From Labyrinthula sp. Ha (Eukaryota; Sar; Bigyra; Labyrinthulida; Labyrinthulaceae): a DNA stretch of 64,000 nucleotides. The stretch covers positions 620,001 to 684,000 of the forward strand of contig JAALGZ010000021.1 in assembly GCA_015227615.1 (NCBI GenBank), given 5' to 3'. The stretch's first letter is position 1, and each line of letters opens with the position of its first letter. Positions 42,269 to 54,657 of this stretch are shown here, piece after piece. A model generated the notes under the pieces. That model saw only the letters and a program-made list of their open reading frames with translations, made no database searches and was not told the DNA's origin. The translations under genes and the position numbers were made by a program.

Positions 42269-42526
42269 TTTTTGGGGGGGGTACTCGGAGGTTGGAAACC
42301 CTTCGGTCTTACAAGGAGGACATATCTAACCCAAAACCCTTTCTTGCGTCGTATGGGACTTGAACTCACTAAGCCAACCCCCGGAACGTTTCCTTGCCAT
42401 GGCACTGAAAACTTGAATCACTCATACTCCACGGAGCCAATCATTCAAAGCTAATTGCCTTACCTATAAAGCCTTGATGACTTGGGGAATACATGGGGCA
42501 TTAGTTGCCGCGCTAGCGCACTGCGG
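42269..42526 (-). mobile_element. SINE-like retroposon, 258 bp, minus orientation
   Basis: A segment visibly more GC-rich than its surroundings, bounded by perfect 15-bp direct repeats. Read on the minus strand it ends in a run of eight C followed by about seven A, a simple retroposon tail. Its 5' end has a tRNA D-arm-like stretch (CGCAGTGCGCTAGCGCGG), and internal parts include A-box/B-box-like sequence (TTGGCTTAGTGAGTTCAAGTCC) and a tRNA-like half (GGGTTAGATATGTCCTCC then CTTGTAAGACC). It therefore looks like a tRNA-related SINE transcribed by pol III and moved by a LINE enzyme. It encodes no protein. The perfect duplications argue for a fairly young insertion. Which tRNA it derives from, and whether it is composite, I cannot tell without other copies. 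Confidence 0.7.
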
Positions 42527-42541
42527 AGAGTGAGTACTATT
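42527..42541. repeat. Target-site duplication, right copy (15 bp)
   Basis: Second copy of agagtgagtactatt, directly adjoining the 5' end of the SINE-like element as read on the minus strand. Confidence 0.8.
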
Positions 42542-45500
42542 GAGGATAAACCAACCACATGCCGGTTTCAAATTAAAACATCCTCAGCCGGCAGATTGGG
42601 GTAGAGGCTAAGTTTTGTTGAGTTCGTTAAAGAAATTCAGCGGAGGTAACTATTGAATATGCTCGATCTAAGTGCCCAAACATTGTTAGAATTTTTATTA
42701 GGCTCAGTAAGAGCACATTCTTTAGTGATTATATTATAAATGTCATTTTCTTCGTGCTGTAACAATTTCACTTGGAGAATATACAATCCATTTTCCACGT
42801 CATGCTCAATGTGTTGCATAAGCTAGCAAATTCATAAAGTGCTTCAAGTAAAACTATATAATATTCAAATTATTTTTTTAAACTAAACCTTTATTATGCT
42901 TAGTTCTCTAAACTTAGTAAGAGAATGCTCATCTCCGTCTATATCCATTGCAAACACCGTTTCTAGCTTTGAATACTATAGCTGATGTAGATCTTCTGCA
43001 AAGGGTGTAGGAATCATCGCTATCAGTTTCTTTTTTTAGCTGAAACATTATGGTATCTTTTGTAGAATGGAGCTCAGTATTATTATTGTTGGTTACTTGT
43101 ATTTTTCGTGTGTCGCAAATGCTTGATCACACGGTTCACAGTGCAAAAAAAGCATTTAAAGAAGCGGCCTAAGACAAAATGTCCTTAACAAAATCGACCC
43201 CAACACCTCTCGGCACCTAAACTGTTATTAAACTACTCATACTTTGGATAGGCTACCAAAAGAAACAGAATCAGTTAACAAGTTTGTTAAATACAGAAAT
43301 TCCACGCCGTAACGGTATGGGGATTGCTCGGCATTGGCATTGGGTGCTTTCCATTTAGTTAGCTGATGAATACTATGCGAATAGCTCTCTACAACAAACC
43401 TACTCTAGAACAATGAATTCTTTACATGATTTTGAAAGCACTTGCTATTTGACACCGTGCGTCATTTGTACAGATCCGTCATAATCTAATTCTCTGAAAT
43501 ATCACTGTAAACATTTGAAAAGAACCAAACAATTTTATTTGAAAAGGAAGATATTCATCTCATTCTAAACCATCATAAGTTTTACAGACTATGTGCTATT
43601 ATATAGATGAAGACTGAGTTGAAAACATATCTCGTGTAACCCCCAGAGTTCAAGTTTTTAAATCCTTTGTTACTTCTTACCTTCTTTGACCACGATATCT
43701 TCGTCGCGGAGAAAATGCAACACAACACAGCGATCTTATGATATGCTCAGAAAAGTAAGTTATTACTCTGAATAAATAGGTAGATATTCAGCTTTGAAAA
43801 TTATTGGATAGAATGTATTGATTTCATTTAAAATATTACCTTAATCATAGAAAAGATGGAGCAAAGGAGCAATGAAAATATTGGAAAAGGTAAAAAAATA
43901 GGATATTCTTTTTTAACTAGAGTTCAGGAATCTATGCTTAGTCAACTACATAATGAATAAGTGTGTATGAATGGACAAAATTTTTGAGTTTATGGCCTTT
44001 TGGGCCTCTTTCTTGAACTCTTGTTCACTAAATTAGTATGACTTTTTTATATCTTTCTATTGAAATGGTATCTTGAACAAAAAAATTATAATCTTCCAGG
44101 AAAAATAAATGTAACTAAGCAATTCAAATGTGCTCAAATTGACTATTATCTCTGCTGAATTCAATGAGGAAAAGATCTTTTTATTTATTATTTTTATTCT
44201 TTAGCTTCCCTTAGATGTAGAGCCTATATCTGATTGATTACGTAAATCAAAATGTGAGATACTAAGAAGGGTCTAAGTAAAGAACAAATTCAGCAATTTT
44301 ACTCTCAATATTTTCCCCATGGGGTCATATGCCACGTTGAAACATGTTTAGGAGCTCCCTATGACTTCTTAAGATCTGCACGACTACGTACTTTTTACTG
44401 CTCTTAATCCTTTGGTCAAAGAACCTCCTACGTTTGTCAGATCAATGAATCAAAGATTTCTAAGCCATATGCTGTAAAGAATTAAGCTAATACTTGGTTT
44501 ATAATGTTAGAGTATAATGATGGACACTGGAATTACTTTTTAAGGTGCTCAGGCAAACTAGAAGTTTTCTTTGAGACACAATGTTGTTTCATAAAGTTTC
44601 AAACTTACCCTATGCAGTCACTAATATTTAATTCTACTTTTAAGTAGAGTTTTCTTCACATTACCCGCCTCAGCAACTCCTTAAAAAGAAAATATAATCT
44701 TTCTATAATTGGAGGAAGATATCCTCCAAGATGTATCTCATCAAAAGGGCTACAATATGTTAGGTTAGTTGACGCGTCAAACACCTGTTAAACTAAAAAA
44801 ATATTTTTATGAAGTCTTGATTTAACTAGTTCAGCATGTCGCATTCCTTTGGGTTATTAAGTGTTTGGGTTGTTTAGTGATTGCTTACATGGTTAACTAA
44901 TAGTTTAACAGGTTCAAGCACAGCGTGAGAAATGCATAACTCTGAAGTAAATGGGCTAATCTTTAATTAATAATTGGATATCACTATTGCATCAATTCTT
45001 GAAGGTGTTTTAGAATTTCTCATTTTTTCTAAGGGAAATGTTTCAGATACCATCCCACACTCCAGCATCTGCATTTATGACAAAATTGAACGTAGGAATT
45101 TCTTCAGAAAAAAATATTATTACTTTCAGTAAGAATCTTCGATCATCTGATACTGATCTATATCTCTAAAAGGAATAATATAAATGTAGCTTGATATGTG
45201 ACCAAACTGAGGATAATTCCTTAATCTTAGTTTAGGTTGATTTACTCCCAGTTTTATGGTTTTAAGTTTTTCCTTAAAAAAGAAGATAATTTCGTATTGA
45301 ATGCAAGATAAATGAAAATGGAAAGGGCAAGAAAGAACAAGTAGTATAGGAGCATCAATACCAATTGGTTATAGCAAGGAATCTGGAAACGTAGATTCAC
45401 AAGAGTATAAACATAATTTTTCTAAGGGTGTAGTTGATCCCTCATAGCTTAAGCTACAACTACAAAATAAAACATTTAGTCTTTAATTGGCTATAGGTTT

Positions 45501-47683
45501 TATGCAAATAGAATATAATCTCAGTGACACTTGTTGCTAAGATAATTTTCCTGATATTACTAATCGTTGCCTATTTAACATTGACACAGAGAAATATCCG
45601 CTAACCTCTATCAGAATCATGCTTAACTCTTTTCATGAGTTCATTATCTTACATCAAGACTAGAAGAAAGGAGAAAGGAACTTCGGGTATTAATTTAAGC
45701 AAGGAATCTTAAAGTACTCAAAACTGTATGAAAGCCCTGCCTATAATACATGAAATTAGCAGAATTCTATTTGAGTTTTTCCTCAGCACAGCGGGTTCAT
45801 TTCTATAATTTTTAGAAAAGTTTATTCAAATAATAGTTCAACATCCAATTTGAAGAAAGCTGTTTCTATTTTGATGTATCAAAATATTTTGGTTGCATTT
45901 TATTTCTAAAACTGCGTATTTTCCCTGCTTTCCCTTTCTATCGGTAGAACATGGGATAAATAGTTCTTTTTAATATGTGAAGCGATATAATCACACATCC
46001 ATTGATTTATTGCAAACTTGTTAATATTAAAATATAACAAAATGGTATAGCATAACCAGCGATAATAGTATTTTGTAAGACTACATAAACTTCTTGTGAT
46101 ATATCTAGAGTAATTCTCTCTTATTTAGTTAGACACTAAGCAGTCGAGTGTACGACTCTCTCCATACTGACTGTTTACACTTTACATAGTTATAATACAA
46201 TATTACATTACTGCACAATTGGTGCAACTTTACATAATACATTTTTACTAATACATAAGCACCGGAAACAACAAATCGTAGAACCTTAATATCTCAACAA
46301 CTACTGGGAGTTAGAAAACGTTACTTATATCATTTTAAAGCTGTTTTCAAGCTCTTTGAATTTGTTTCACTTAATATCCGTATCCTCATATACATATAGA
46401 CGATACGGACAATTACTTGTCTAACTTATTTTACTTATTACCTGTTTTCACTTCCTAGTGACTTGTGAAGATGGTGCATTATAGCTTACAACTTCCAGTG
46501 TGCTTTGTCACAATTAAGTCAAGTAAGTATAATTCTAAGAGTGATTCATGGAACAGAATTTCTTGGATCTTATCAAGTTTAATAGCAGGAGATACAGATT
46601 AGTATCTGGTATAGCAACACGGACACTGTGCGTAGTTATTTGCTTTATTTTACCTTGGTACATGAGGGGGGGTTTCTTGGGGAAAACTATGTTGAACAAC
46701 TGTTTATAGTCTAGCTAGCATAAATTCCTCAACTTAGTTTTCCTGTAGATAGAAACTAAAAAAAGGAGTCTATATAATATTCGAATCTATACACCTCACG
46801 TACGAAAGGGGTAAAAGGATGTAGACGCAATTTTTCATCTTTAGATACAAATTGGCTTCTGTAAAATGAACTTTTGAGTCAACATTGAGTTTTTTTTACA
46901 TCTTTCAAATTAAATTATGATGGGTGCTAGCGTTTTTTTGAGAGAGAGACCAATCAGAATATGAAGATGAACCCACAATGCAACATGGGAGCCTTCGCAT
47001 AGTAGTAAAGAAATGTAAAATGAAATAAAGGAAAGTGGTTATAAAGCTTGAGAAAAATCTATCTTTTAGATCGATGTCCATAGCCCGATCCTCTAAACTT
47101 ACTTGCACAGTTTTATTAGTTGGCAGGACTGCAAGAACCCCAGATTGATAAATCCTGCCTGTAAGAAACATGTACTCACCATAAAATGCAAGAAGTATGC
47201 TAATTGTCTGCTTGAGTGATCTAAGATTGCTTGATAATGTTAAAATGACCCACAGCTTCTTGCTGATATTGGATTTCGAATATATCTGGAGAACTTCCAG
47301 GGTTATGTTTCACTGGCTGGGCATATCATAGCATAATTAACAACACTTGATTTGTTCCTTTTGCAAAGTTCCAATCTGAGATACCAGAATATCTTATACA
47401 TCAAATGGATAGCAATTTGAAAAGAAACACCATTTTCCTTTCATTTTTGCCAATAGAATAATAATGTATATTTGATCTGAGTCAGGTTGCGAGATAGAAC
47501 TAAACAAGTTCATGGAGAATTAACAAGACATCATTCTGTCTACGACTTAAAAAAGTGAAATAAGTGTAAAAAAGCACTTTTTGCGATCAAGCTTGGAAAA
47601 AAATATGAATATATTAAAACAGGATGGGACTTAGTTTCAAAATTAGTAGGAAATCATAATAGCATTAGAAAATAGAATTATGA

Positions 47684-49197
47684 TCACAATAAGAACACAA
47701 GAAATAATGAGAGTGGTAAAAGCATCAAAACAAAAAGTGCTCTCCACATTGTCTGTTCATTCTTTGAAATCCAAAACATAATCAACTGAACAAACAGTAA
47801 CGAAACAACTTCTTTTGTATAACTCCATTCTAAATCCTGATACATTATCATACCTAGAAATATACTCAAGCAAAAAGTGTTATTCATAATTGCTGCTCCT
47901 TGAAGTGTACTCAGAGCAATAGTCAACATCTCAGGATCCATCTTCTTAGCATAATTGTACGAAGCGATAAATTCAGATGCGTTTGAAGCCAAAGGAGCAA
48001 GAAAAAAAGCAACATAGAAAGAAGAAATACCCATCGCTCTACCTGTCGTGCTCAAAATATCAACCATTGGATCGCTAAATAATAAAATAAGTATAGTGCC
48101 AGAAAGCAAATGTTGAGCAGAAAGCCATAAGACTTCTTTCTGCTCTTGTTTTTGTGTCTCATCATCTCCTGGATGGTTTTCAATAAACTTTTTTATTTCT
48201 TGGTAATCTACTGTATCACTGTCATCTTCATCCAGGGCAAAAAATAGATCTCTTACTTCTTTCGCAGTTACATTTAGGTGAAGATCTTGTGCTAGATTAT
48301 GAAATTCAAGCAAGTCGATTGAATTATCCCTATTTCTGTCATACTTAACAAAAAATCTTTTAATTACAGTATCTAGGCTGCTTTCTCTCATAGGATTACC
48401 TTTTTCCAAGTCTTGATCAGCATTATCATTGGACCCATAAGAACGAATTTCCGCATTTAAAGGAAGAAATTGCTCCATCATGTCAATTTCAGTTCTTATC
48501 AAGGAGTGTAAAGATACCAAGCCTTTCTTGATGGCTTTATACTGCGTATCTGCAGTTTTTAGTTCTCTCTTTTTATGGTTTGCTTTTTTAAACTCCACTG
48601 TTAAAAAACAGAAAAATATAAAAACGCAAAAAAAGAAAGATAGCAAAATAGCATTTTGAGAGGAGGAAATTAATACTATGAGTAAAGGGAAACAAGAGAT
48701 TAGCATCATATTTGCGTTGTCCGACATTACTTGAGAATTAGGTTGAACTCTACCTTGAGTTACGTATATAGAAACAAACCAAGGCAAAGTAAGCAGCATA
48801 ATAGTTGATCCAGCTAAAGTTCCTATTCCAACAGAAATTGCGCTTTTTTTTGCTTCCTCAGATTTAGACTCCGATGTTAGAAAGGAGAAGAGAATTATTG
48901 CTCCATCAGGAACAGCTCCAAGAACTGGAAGAACTAGGCTTCCAATAATTGGTGCAATTGATGGGAAGAGGAGAAGAAGTTCAGAGCCATCAGAGATCAA
49001 GTTACTTGCAAAGTAGAGAAACCAACCTGAATGATATTATGAGACAACGATATACTGTAGGTTCCTCCAAGAAACACGAGATTTGAGAATCCAAATGTAG
49101 AGGGTTTCAAAGCACCTTCAGAACACTCCTCTGGCAAGTCGTAAAGACCTGGGAGGTTCGCAAGAGGGATGAATAAATTCGAAAGAAATGCACCCAT
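47684..49197 (-). CDS. NCL-type Na+/Ca2+ exchanger-like protein with two EF hands
   Basis: Exon 1 (49056-49197) and exon 2 (47684-49026), joined by a 29-nt intron, encode 494 residues. The plan matches plant and algal NCL proteins: a first exchanger half, a cytosolic loop with EF hands, and a second exchanger half. The first alpha repeat includes SNLISDGSELLLLFPS (about 55-70) and LPVLGAVPDGAIILFSFL (about 80-97). The loop carries two canonical EF-hand loops, DRNRDNSIDLLE (277-288) and DEDDSDTVDYQE (313-324), with acidic residues at the coordinating positions. The second alpha repeat has APLASNASEFIASYNYAKK (about 391-408) and IMNNTFCLSIFLGMIMY. It probably exchanges Ca2+ for Na+ or H+ across an internal or plasma membrane with feedback from cytosolic Ca2+. 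The frame of exon 2 is open only from a TTG, so the spliced start at ATG 49197 is needed. Stop TGA. Confidence 0.88.
49027..49055 (-). other. 29-nt GT-AG intron in the NCL-type exchanger gene
   Basis: Minus-strand sequence begins GTATATCG and ends ATATCATTCAG. It lies in phase 1; splicing rebuilds an AGT Ser codon and fuses LGGTY to SWFLYFASNLISDGSE, a continuous exchanger helix. Length is 2 mod 3, exactly what the frame change requires. Confidence 0.8.
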
Positions 49198-52100
49198 TAT
49201 TCTTTTCTGCTATCCTACTTGACCACGGTAATGCCATCTTGGGATTTTGTTAGCAGAGAAATGAGAGTCTGGGTTAAAAATATGGTTTCACATACCAGGT
49301 TATCCCACCCCACTTACATACCATTGGTTAACTTTATTTTCCAAAGTAAAATCATCCGAAAGTACATAGCAAAAGAAGTAATTAGGAAAAAAACAAAACA
49401 AAGATAGAATAACAAAAAAATATTATTTACTTAAAGAATTGGAAGAGTGGAATATATTTATATGAAGCTATGGGAAGTACCTGAAGACATGAACTATAAA
49501 TCAAGACAATTAAACCGGCTTAAGAGGCATAGCTTAAATTTTTACTATTTCACACAAGAGCATAGAAGGAGAGGTTCAGTGACGAAAATGAACCAATAAA
49601 TAAGCACTAAGAGAGGACACGCAAATATTTAAGAGAACCTATGGATTTTTTTTTATCAAAATGAAGAAAAAATGCAAAAGTTTAGCTTAAATAAAGTGGG
49701 ATACTTACTTATTATCCACAAAAAATTAAAGAAGAAGAAATGCACAATATATTCATGAGACACTCTCAGCTAAAATTCTTTGTGTAGGTGATGGTATCTT
49801 TTTCTTGAATTAGATACATTGATCTGCTTAATTTTTTAGGCAAATTATACAAGCTAAAGGAATAGTTCAAAGTTATTATACGAGTAGCAAATTTTATCAA
49901 GGAATGGGGTTCCTAAGCAAAGAGGTAGGAAGTGAGTTTCCTGGCACGGGTTGGGGCGGGTTAGGTGTCAAACTTTACTTATTTATTCGATTGGGTTTTT
50001 CATTTCACTCACTCGACATCTTTATTTATTTTTTTAAGAGCTCTTATCTAAGTTTCCAGATTCTTTGATTATGCTTTGAGAGTTCACAATATGCTGACTA
50101 GGCCTTGATAGGGTATCTATATTTTTCGACTGTTGATCCAATTAAGCTAGGTCTTTCATTCTAACAATTCTTTCAGATCTGAATGTTGTAATTCTGATGG
50201 GCATATACAGTCAACATGTTGTTCAAACTTAAATCAATGTCTTTGGAATCTTCAAAGGACTTGAACATTGCATGATTTCAATCCCCTCTTAATGTATATA
50301 GCAAAAGTTCCAAGTAGTCCGGCAACTGTAAAGATGAAGGAGATAAGAATCGTTTTATACATTGCATGTACACACCTATTTGTTTCTTGAGTGTCAGAGC
50401 TAAAGCCGTATAACTCTCTGGTGTCATCACTATTTCTCCGTCAACTCCAAGGTTTTTCAAGCAAGGAATGACGTCAAAGTGACTCTCAGATCGCATGAGA
50501 CAACCTCCCAAGTTTATTGTTCTAGCAAAACGTTCCATGTCAGTATGTAAAGTAGACAAGGGCTCTGATCAGCAACTTCTATGTGTTGTGCGGACTTGGA
50601 TAGTATCTGCGTAATCATTTTCTTTTTATTCTGTAAGAATTTTTTAAAAATTAGCACCTTTAGTATGAATTTATAGTAATAGTATCATCGGAGTGTGATC
50701 TAAGAATGTTCCGCTGTTCTTTGGGGAGTTACTGTTCCACTAAAATACATTCTTTATGTTCTTTATCCTCTGGATTTTAGCTTTGTGTCGTGATAATGAA
50801 ATCACAGATCCAATTAACTCTTTCCAAGGAAACACTACAAATAATCTTCCATAGTTAAAATTGTTGTTGATGGTAGTGATAGGCCCGTTAATACAAACTT
50901 TTTATTAAATATGAATTCGTGATTAAATAATTCTTTTAAAACCTTTTCTAATATATTTTCACTTTCCGCTTCTTAACCGACGTTATCTTCGCATTCAATA
51001 ATAAGAATATAATTAATGAATTGACATAGAAATTAAGTATCAAATTGATATCCCTTTCATGATACATAGTCAATATAACAACATCTAGTCAATCTGTATT
51101 TTCTGTTAAATTTTATAATAAATTTAAGTTGTTTAATTTGGTGAGAGCTATTTCTCTTCCGCTTGAATACATTAACCCCAAGCTTTAAAGTTTTCTCAAA
51201 AATAACAGTTGTCTCATATGATCTAATTTGTTACTAAAAGTTTTCATCTTTCCTTTTCACTTTGATCAATTAGTTTCTCTTATTTTGGCTCTTGGATTTC
51301 AGTTACTTTTTTTTACTATGTGACTGTTTCCCAAAGTACAAATTCGAACCTTAGGACCAAATCAACGGTTTCGACAAATCAACAAGCCTCGTACGATATG
51401 ACAGCTTTGAAACAGCCCCTGTTCTTGCTAACTTAATTTAAATTCAGAAGGTAAAAAAATAGCAACAATTTAATATAAAGAAAAATAAATACGTAGTAAA
51501 AGGACTGTGATCATATACAGAACAATAGTATGTATCACCTACAACGGATATAAAAAATAGTTACAGGTGTTGATACTGAGTTAGAGGCGAACTCATAATA
51601 ACTACTTCTTGTAAAAATAATAAACCTATTGGTGAAAAATAGTTTCAAATAATTTGATAGATTTTTTTAAACTTAATTTTAAATAAAGGATTACTCATTT
51701 ATTAGAAGGCCGCTGCCAACGGGCTGAAGGTAAAACCTTATACATGCTTCAATAACCCAAAATTAAATTCTAGATAGAGAAAAAAAAATTAAACTTGACT
51801 TCTCTTAGTAACTATTAATCCAATTTTATATTTAGCAATTGATTTGCTGCTATTGTTTTCAAATCTGCAATTGATGTATATATATACTTGATCAGTACCA
51901 ATAGAATTCTATGCGGCTTACAAAAACCGAATAAACCTTAGTTTACAGATGCCCCAAACTGTGCTAATCATATTCTTAGAAAAGCTTCCATTAAGCAAAT
52001 CTGTTGTTGATACTGTTGATACCTTAAGAATTTCAACTTCATCTTTTTCGATTTGAAGCTGGTAGTTGAAACCTCGACCCTTGAATTCTCTTTATGCAAA

Positions 52101-54648
52101 TTATAGCATAAGAGAGCGGGGACGTACAACTTGAGTAAAACATCAAATGCAGTTGCGCAAGGAGCTTTTCGCTAGTGAAAGAATGTAATTTCTTGGAAAT
52201 AGTTATGAGCTAATTCTTAAGGCCGATTTTATTCTCTAATAAGATTTTGGGGTTATCTAGTTAGCGAAAATAGTTCTTAAAATTATCCCTTACACTACGA
52301 ATCCTGCTTTCTTCACAAGCAAAAAAAATATGAGAATATTTTTTAAAACTAAATTACTATTTCCAATAACAGTATCTTACGATGTAATTGCAGAAAAATC
52401 TATATTGAGCACTTTGCTGTTACCAGAATGTATAGTAAACTTTATTATAGCTTCCCAACAAATGTACATCGTGGTCTATGTCGTAGGTGAGAAGGAAACA
52501 TCTATGCTCTTGTAAATCCTTGTGTTTTTTACATCACTTTATAACCAAGAATTACTAATCAGGAAACCAGTTACATGCATTATTTATATTATAATAGCAA
52601 CCTTAGTATCCAAACGTAGTATCGAGCCTGTATTTGAGTATTAAAGATGATGGCGGGAAAAGCTTGACACATGATACCAGTTCAAATAAAGTCTGTTTGA
52701 TTATTGGCCGACTACCTGGTATCAAACCATTTAAGTAAATATAGCGAATGTCACTTATTACGTAGAACCACTTCAGGAGATTAAATTAATAAGTAGCTTA
52801 TTTGCATTAACGAAGAGGCAGGCAATATTTTTAACACTAGAACAAGAGGCATTAGGAACATTGAACTACTTGCCAAACTGCTGCGTAGATAGCTGTTTTT
52901 AATCTTCCGGATGATTGTTCATATTAGGAAGCAGTTGCAAGAGAACTTAGATAAAATTAACCATACCGCTATGACTTCTTTAAAGGAGTTCTTTTCAAAT
53001 GAACTGGGGCTAGGCATGTCCAAAATCCAAGAGACCACAGTCTTAGCAGCGAGTTGTTGCAAGAAAAGTACTGGGGGAAGAAACTCTCTATATTCATATA
53101 ATGTTACTTAGGTTCTGTGTATAAAGATAGCAAATGCAAGAAAATGAGCGTAGACCGAGAGCTTCTAGGTTGATGACTGCTCAAATCACACATTCTAAAA
53201 AATAATACGTATTGGCCTTCCCCTGATAAACTTATATTTTTTAAAGACAAATACAATTGCAACCAATGTTCTAATGAGACACATAGTACGCCATAAATTT
53301 AATTGGTCATTGTGGGCGTTGGTATAACTGACAAAGACTTCTTATTTCTCAAGCCTGTAGCAATTGATGGAGGTAATTCATTAGATGAATACACGTTATT
53401 CTATGAACCAAACAATTTTTTGAGATGTGCTTTAATAACTCTGGTTTTCTGTATCCGAAATCAACAAATGGTCAATGTCTTTAAAAAAAAGGCGGAATTC
53501 GCTCTGGGTTGAAAAATAAATATCACGAATTTTTTATTTTATTGCAATTTCTAAGTGTTGTACTCTGCTTTCCAAGCTTTCAAGCTACACCTTTCATTCC
53601 TTAGCTGGACGGCTTCTACATTCGTTTTAACCATTGAACTTAGGTTGCTACTGGGGATTTTTGTTTGTATAGCAATCCTTATCCTGCATGTGTAGATTAT
53701 TATATGCAGGAAGTATCTTATTAACCTAGAGTTAGAATAATGTGTAGCATTCAAGGTCATAATCCCTCTGTATAAGAGTTTTGATTAATCAGTTAAACCA
53801 AAGAAATCAAGTCGAAAAAAGCAGAATACAATCGTCAAAAAAGAATGCAAGTAAAAAAAATTATATATTGAGAATCAGAACAGCTTTATCTAGCGACTAT
53901 ACGTGAAAGAGTCAAATCCGATGAGAAAAAAAAGAAAAACATTATCTTGCGTTCTGTCCCCTAAGGAGTTCCTATTTTCCATTGCCAAGGAGCCTATACA
54001 GTGTTTATTTAGCTACAACTTAAACTAAAGACACGAAGAAAGAGCTAGATATCTCAATAAAATACATACAGGAGAGGTAGAACTATAAGATTCATCAGTT
54101 GCAGCAGTATAAGAGAAGCAACCATACCTTCAGTTAATTCGATTGCCCTAAGTATATGCATCTTTAGCAACCAAAGCTTAGCCAGCTCTATATCAACACG
54201 TAGAATATAAAGTGATTCGTTCTTAGGGTTAATGTATTTCATTCAGATGGAGAATATTAGTGCCAATCTGTTGACAGAAAAGAAATATCATATTATTTTA
54301 TCTCAGGGTACTTTCAACAAGTGCCCAGGTACTGAGAGCTTTGTCTTATTTCATTGAGAAGTTAGAATATACAGAATAAATAGAGAAAGAATCTCCTGGA
54401 AAATATTTGTGTATTTTAAGAAATGTAGTCTATCTGGTAGCTATATTTGCTATTGTCCCCAATAATATGATAAGAATGTGAGAGACTTTCTATTTTGGCA
54501 CACACGAAACTAGCTTGCGGTTCCGACAGATAGTTAACTATAAAAGAGAACAAAAAATACAAGAGTTATTAGTTTTATTGCTTAGTTATCTGAAACAGAA
54601 GATCAAAGGTGTAGCTCTCTTGTAACTATCAGAAGAAATATAATCCAC
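49198..54648. other. Gene desert
   Basis: About 5.4 kb without a confident gene. A GC-richer patch occurs around 49930-49970. One minus-strand frame at 50278-50559 is listed separately as doubtful. Other frames up to 69 residues (52330, 52911, 53303, 53551) look like chance. A T-arm-like motif near 51340-51360 has no matching tRNA body. Confidence 0.5.
50278..50538 (-). CDS. Doubtful 86-residue ORF
   Basis: From the first ATG (50538) the frame encodes MERFARTINLGGCLMRSES and onward to a TGA, about 86 residues, with less biased amino-acid composition than neighbouring chance frames (VDGEIVMTPESYTALALTLKK, LPDYLELLLYTL). No family recognised, no neighbouring exon identified. It may be part of an unrecognised or decayed gene. 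Confidence 0.22.
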   Translation of the reverse strand: MERFARTINLGGCLMRSESHFDVIPCLKNLGVDGEIVMTPESYTALALTLKKQIGVYMQCIKRFLSPSSLQLPDYLELLLYTLRGD

Positions 54649-54657
54649 GTGCAACAA

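Larger units (their letters stand above)
41730..47683. other. Gene desert containing a SINE-like insertion
   Basis: About 6 kb with no confident gene. It contains the SINE-like element at 42269-42526 and, on the minus strand at about 46905-47309, a possible pair of exons discussed in the findings. A 7-base G run lies at 46666-46672. The remainder is AT-rich and featureless to my reading. Confidence 0.5.

Noticed and set aside
51330-51420. Minus-strand tRNA suggested by a GGTTCGAAT motif
   Set aside because: T stem pairs poorly and no cloverleaf could be drawn.
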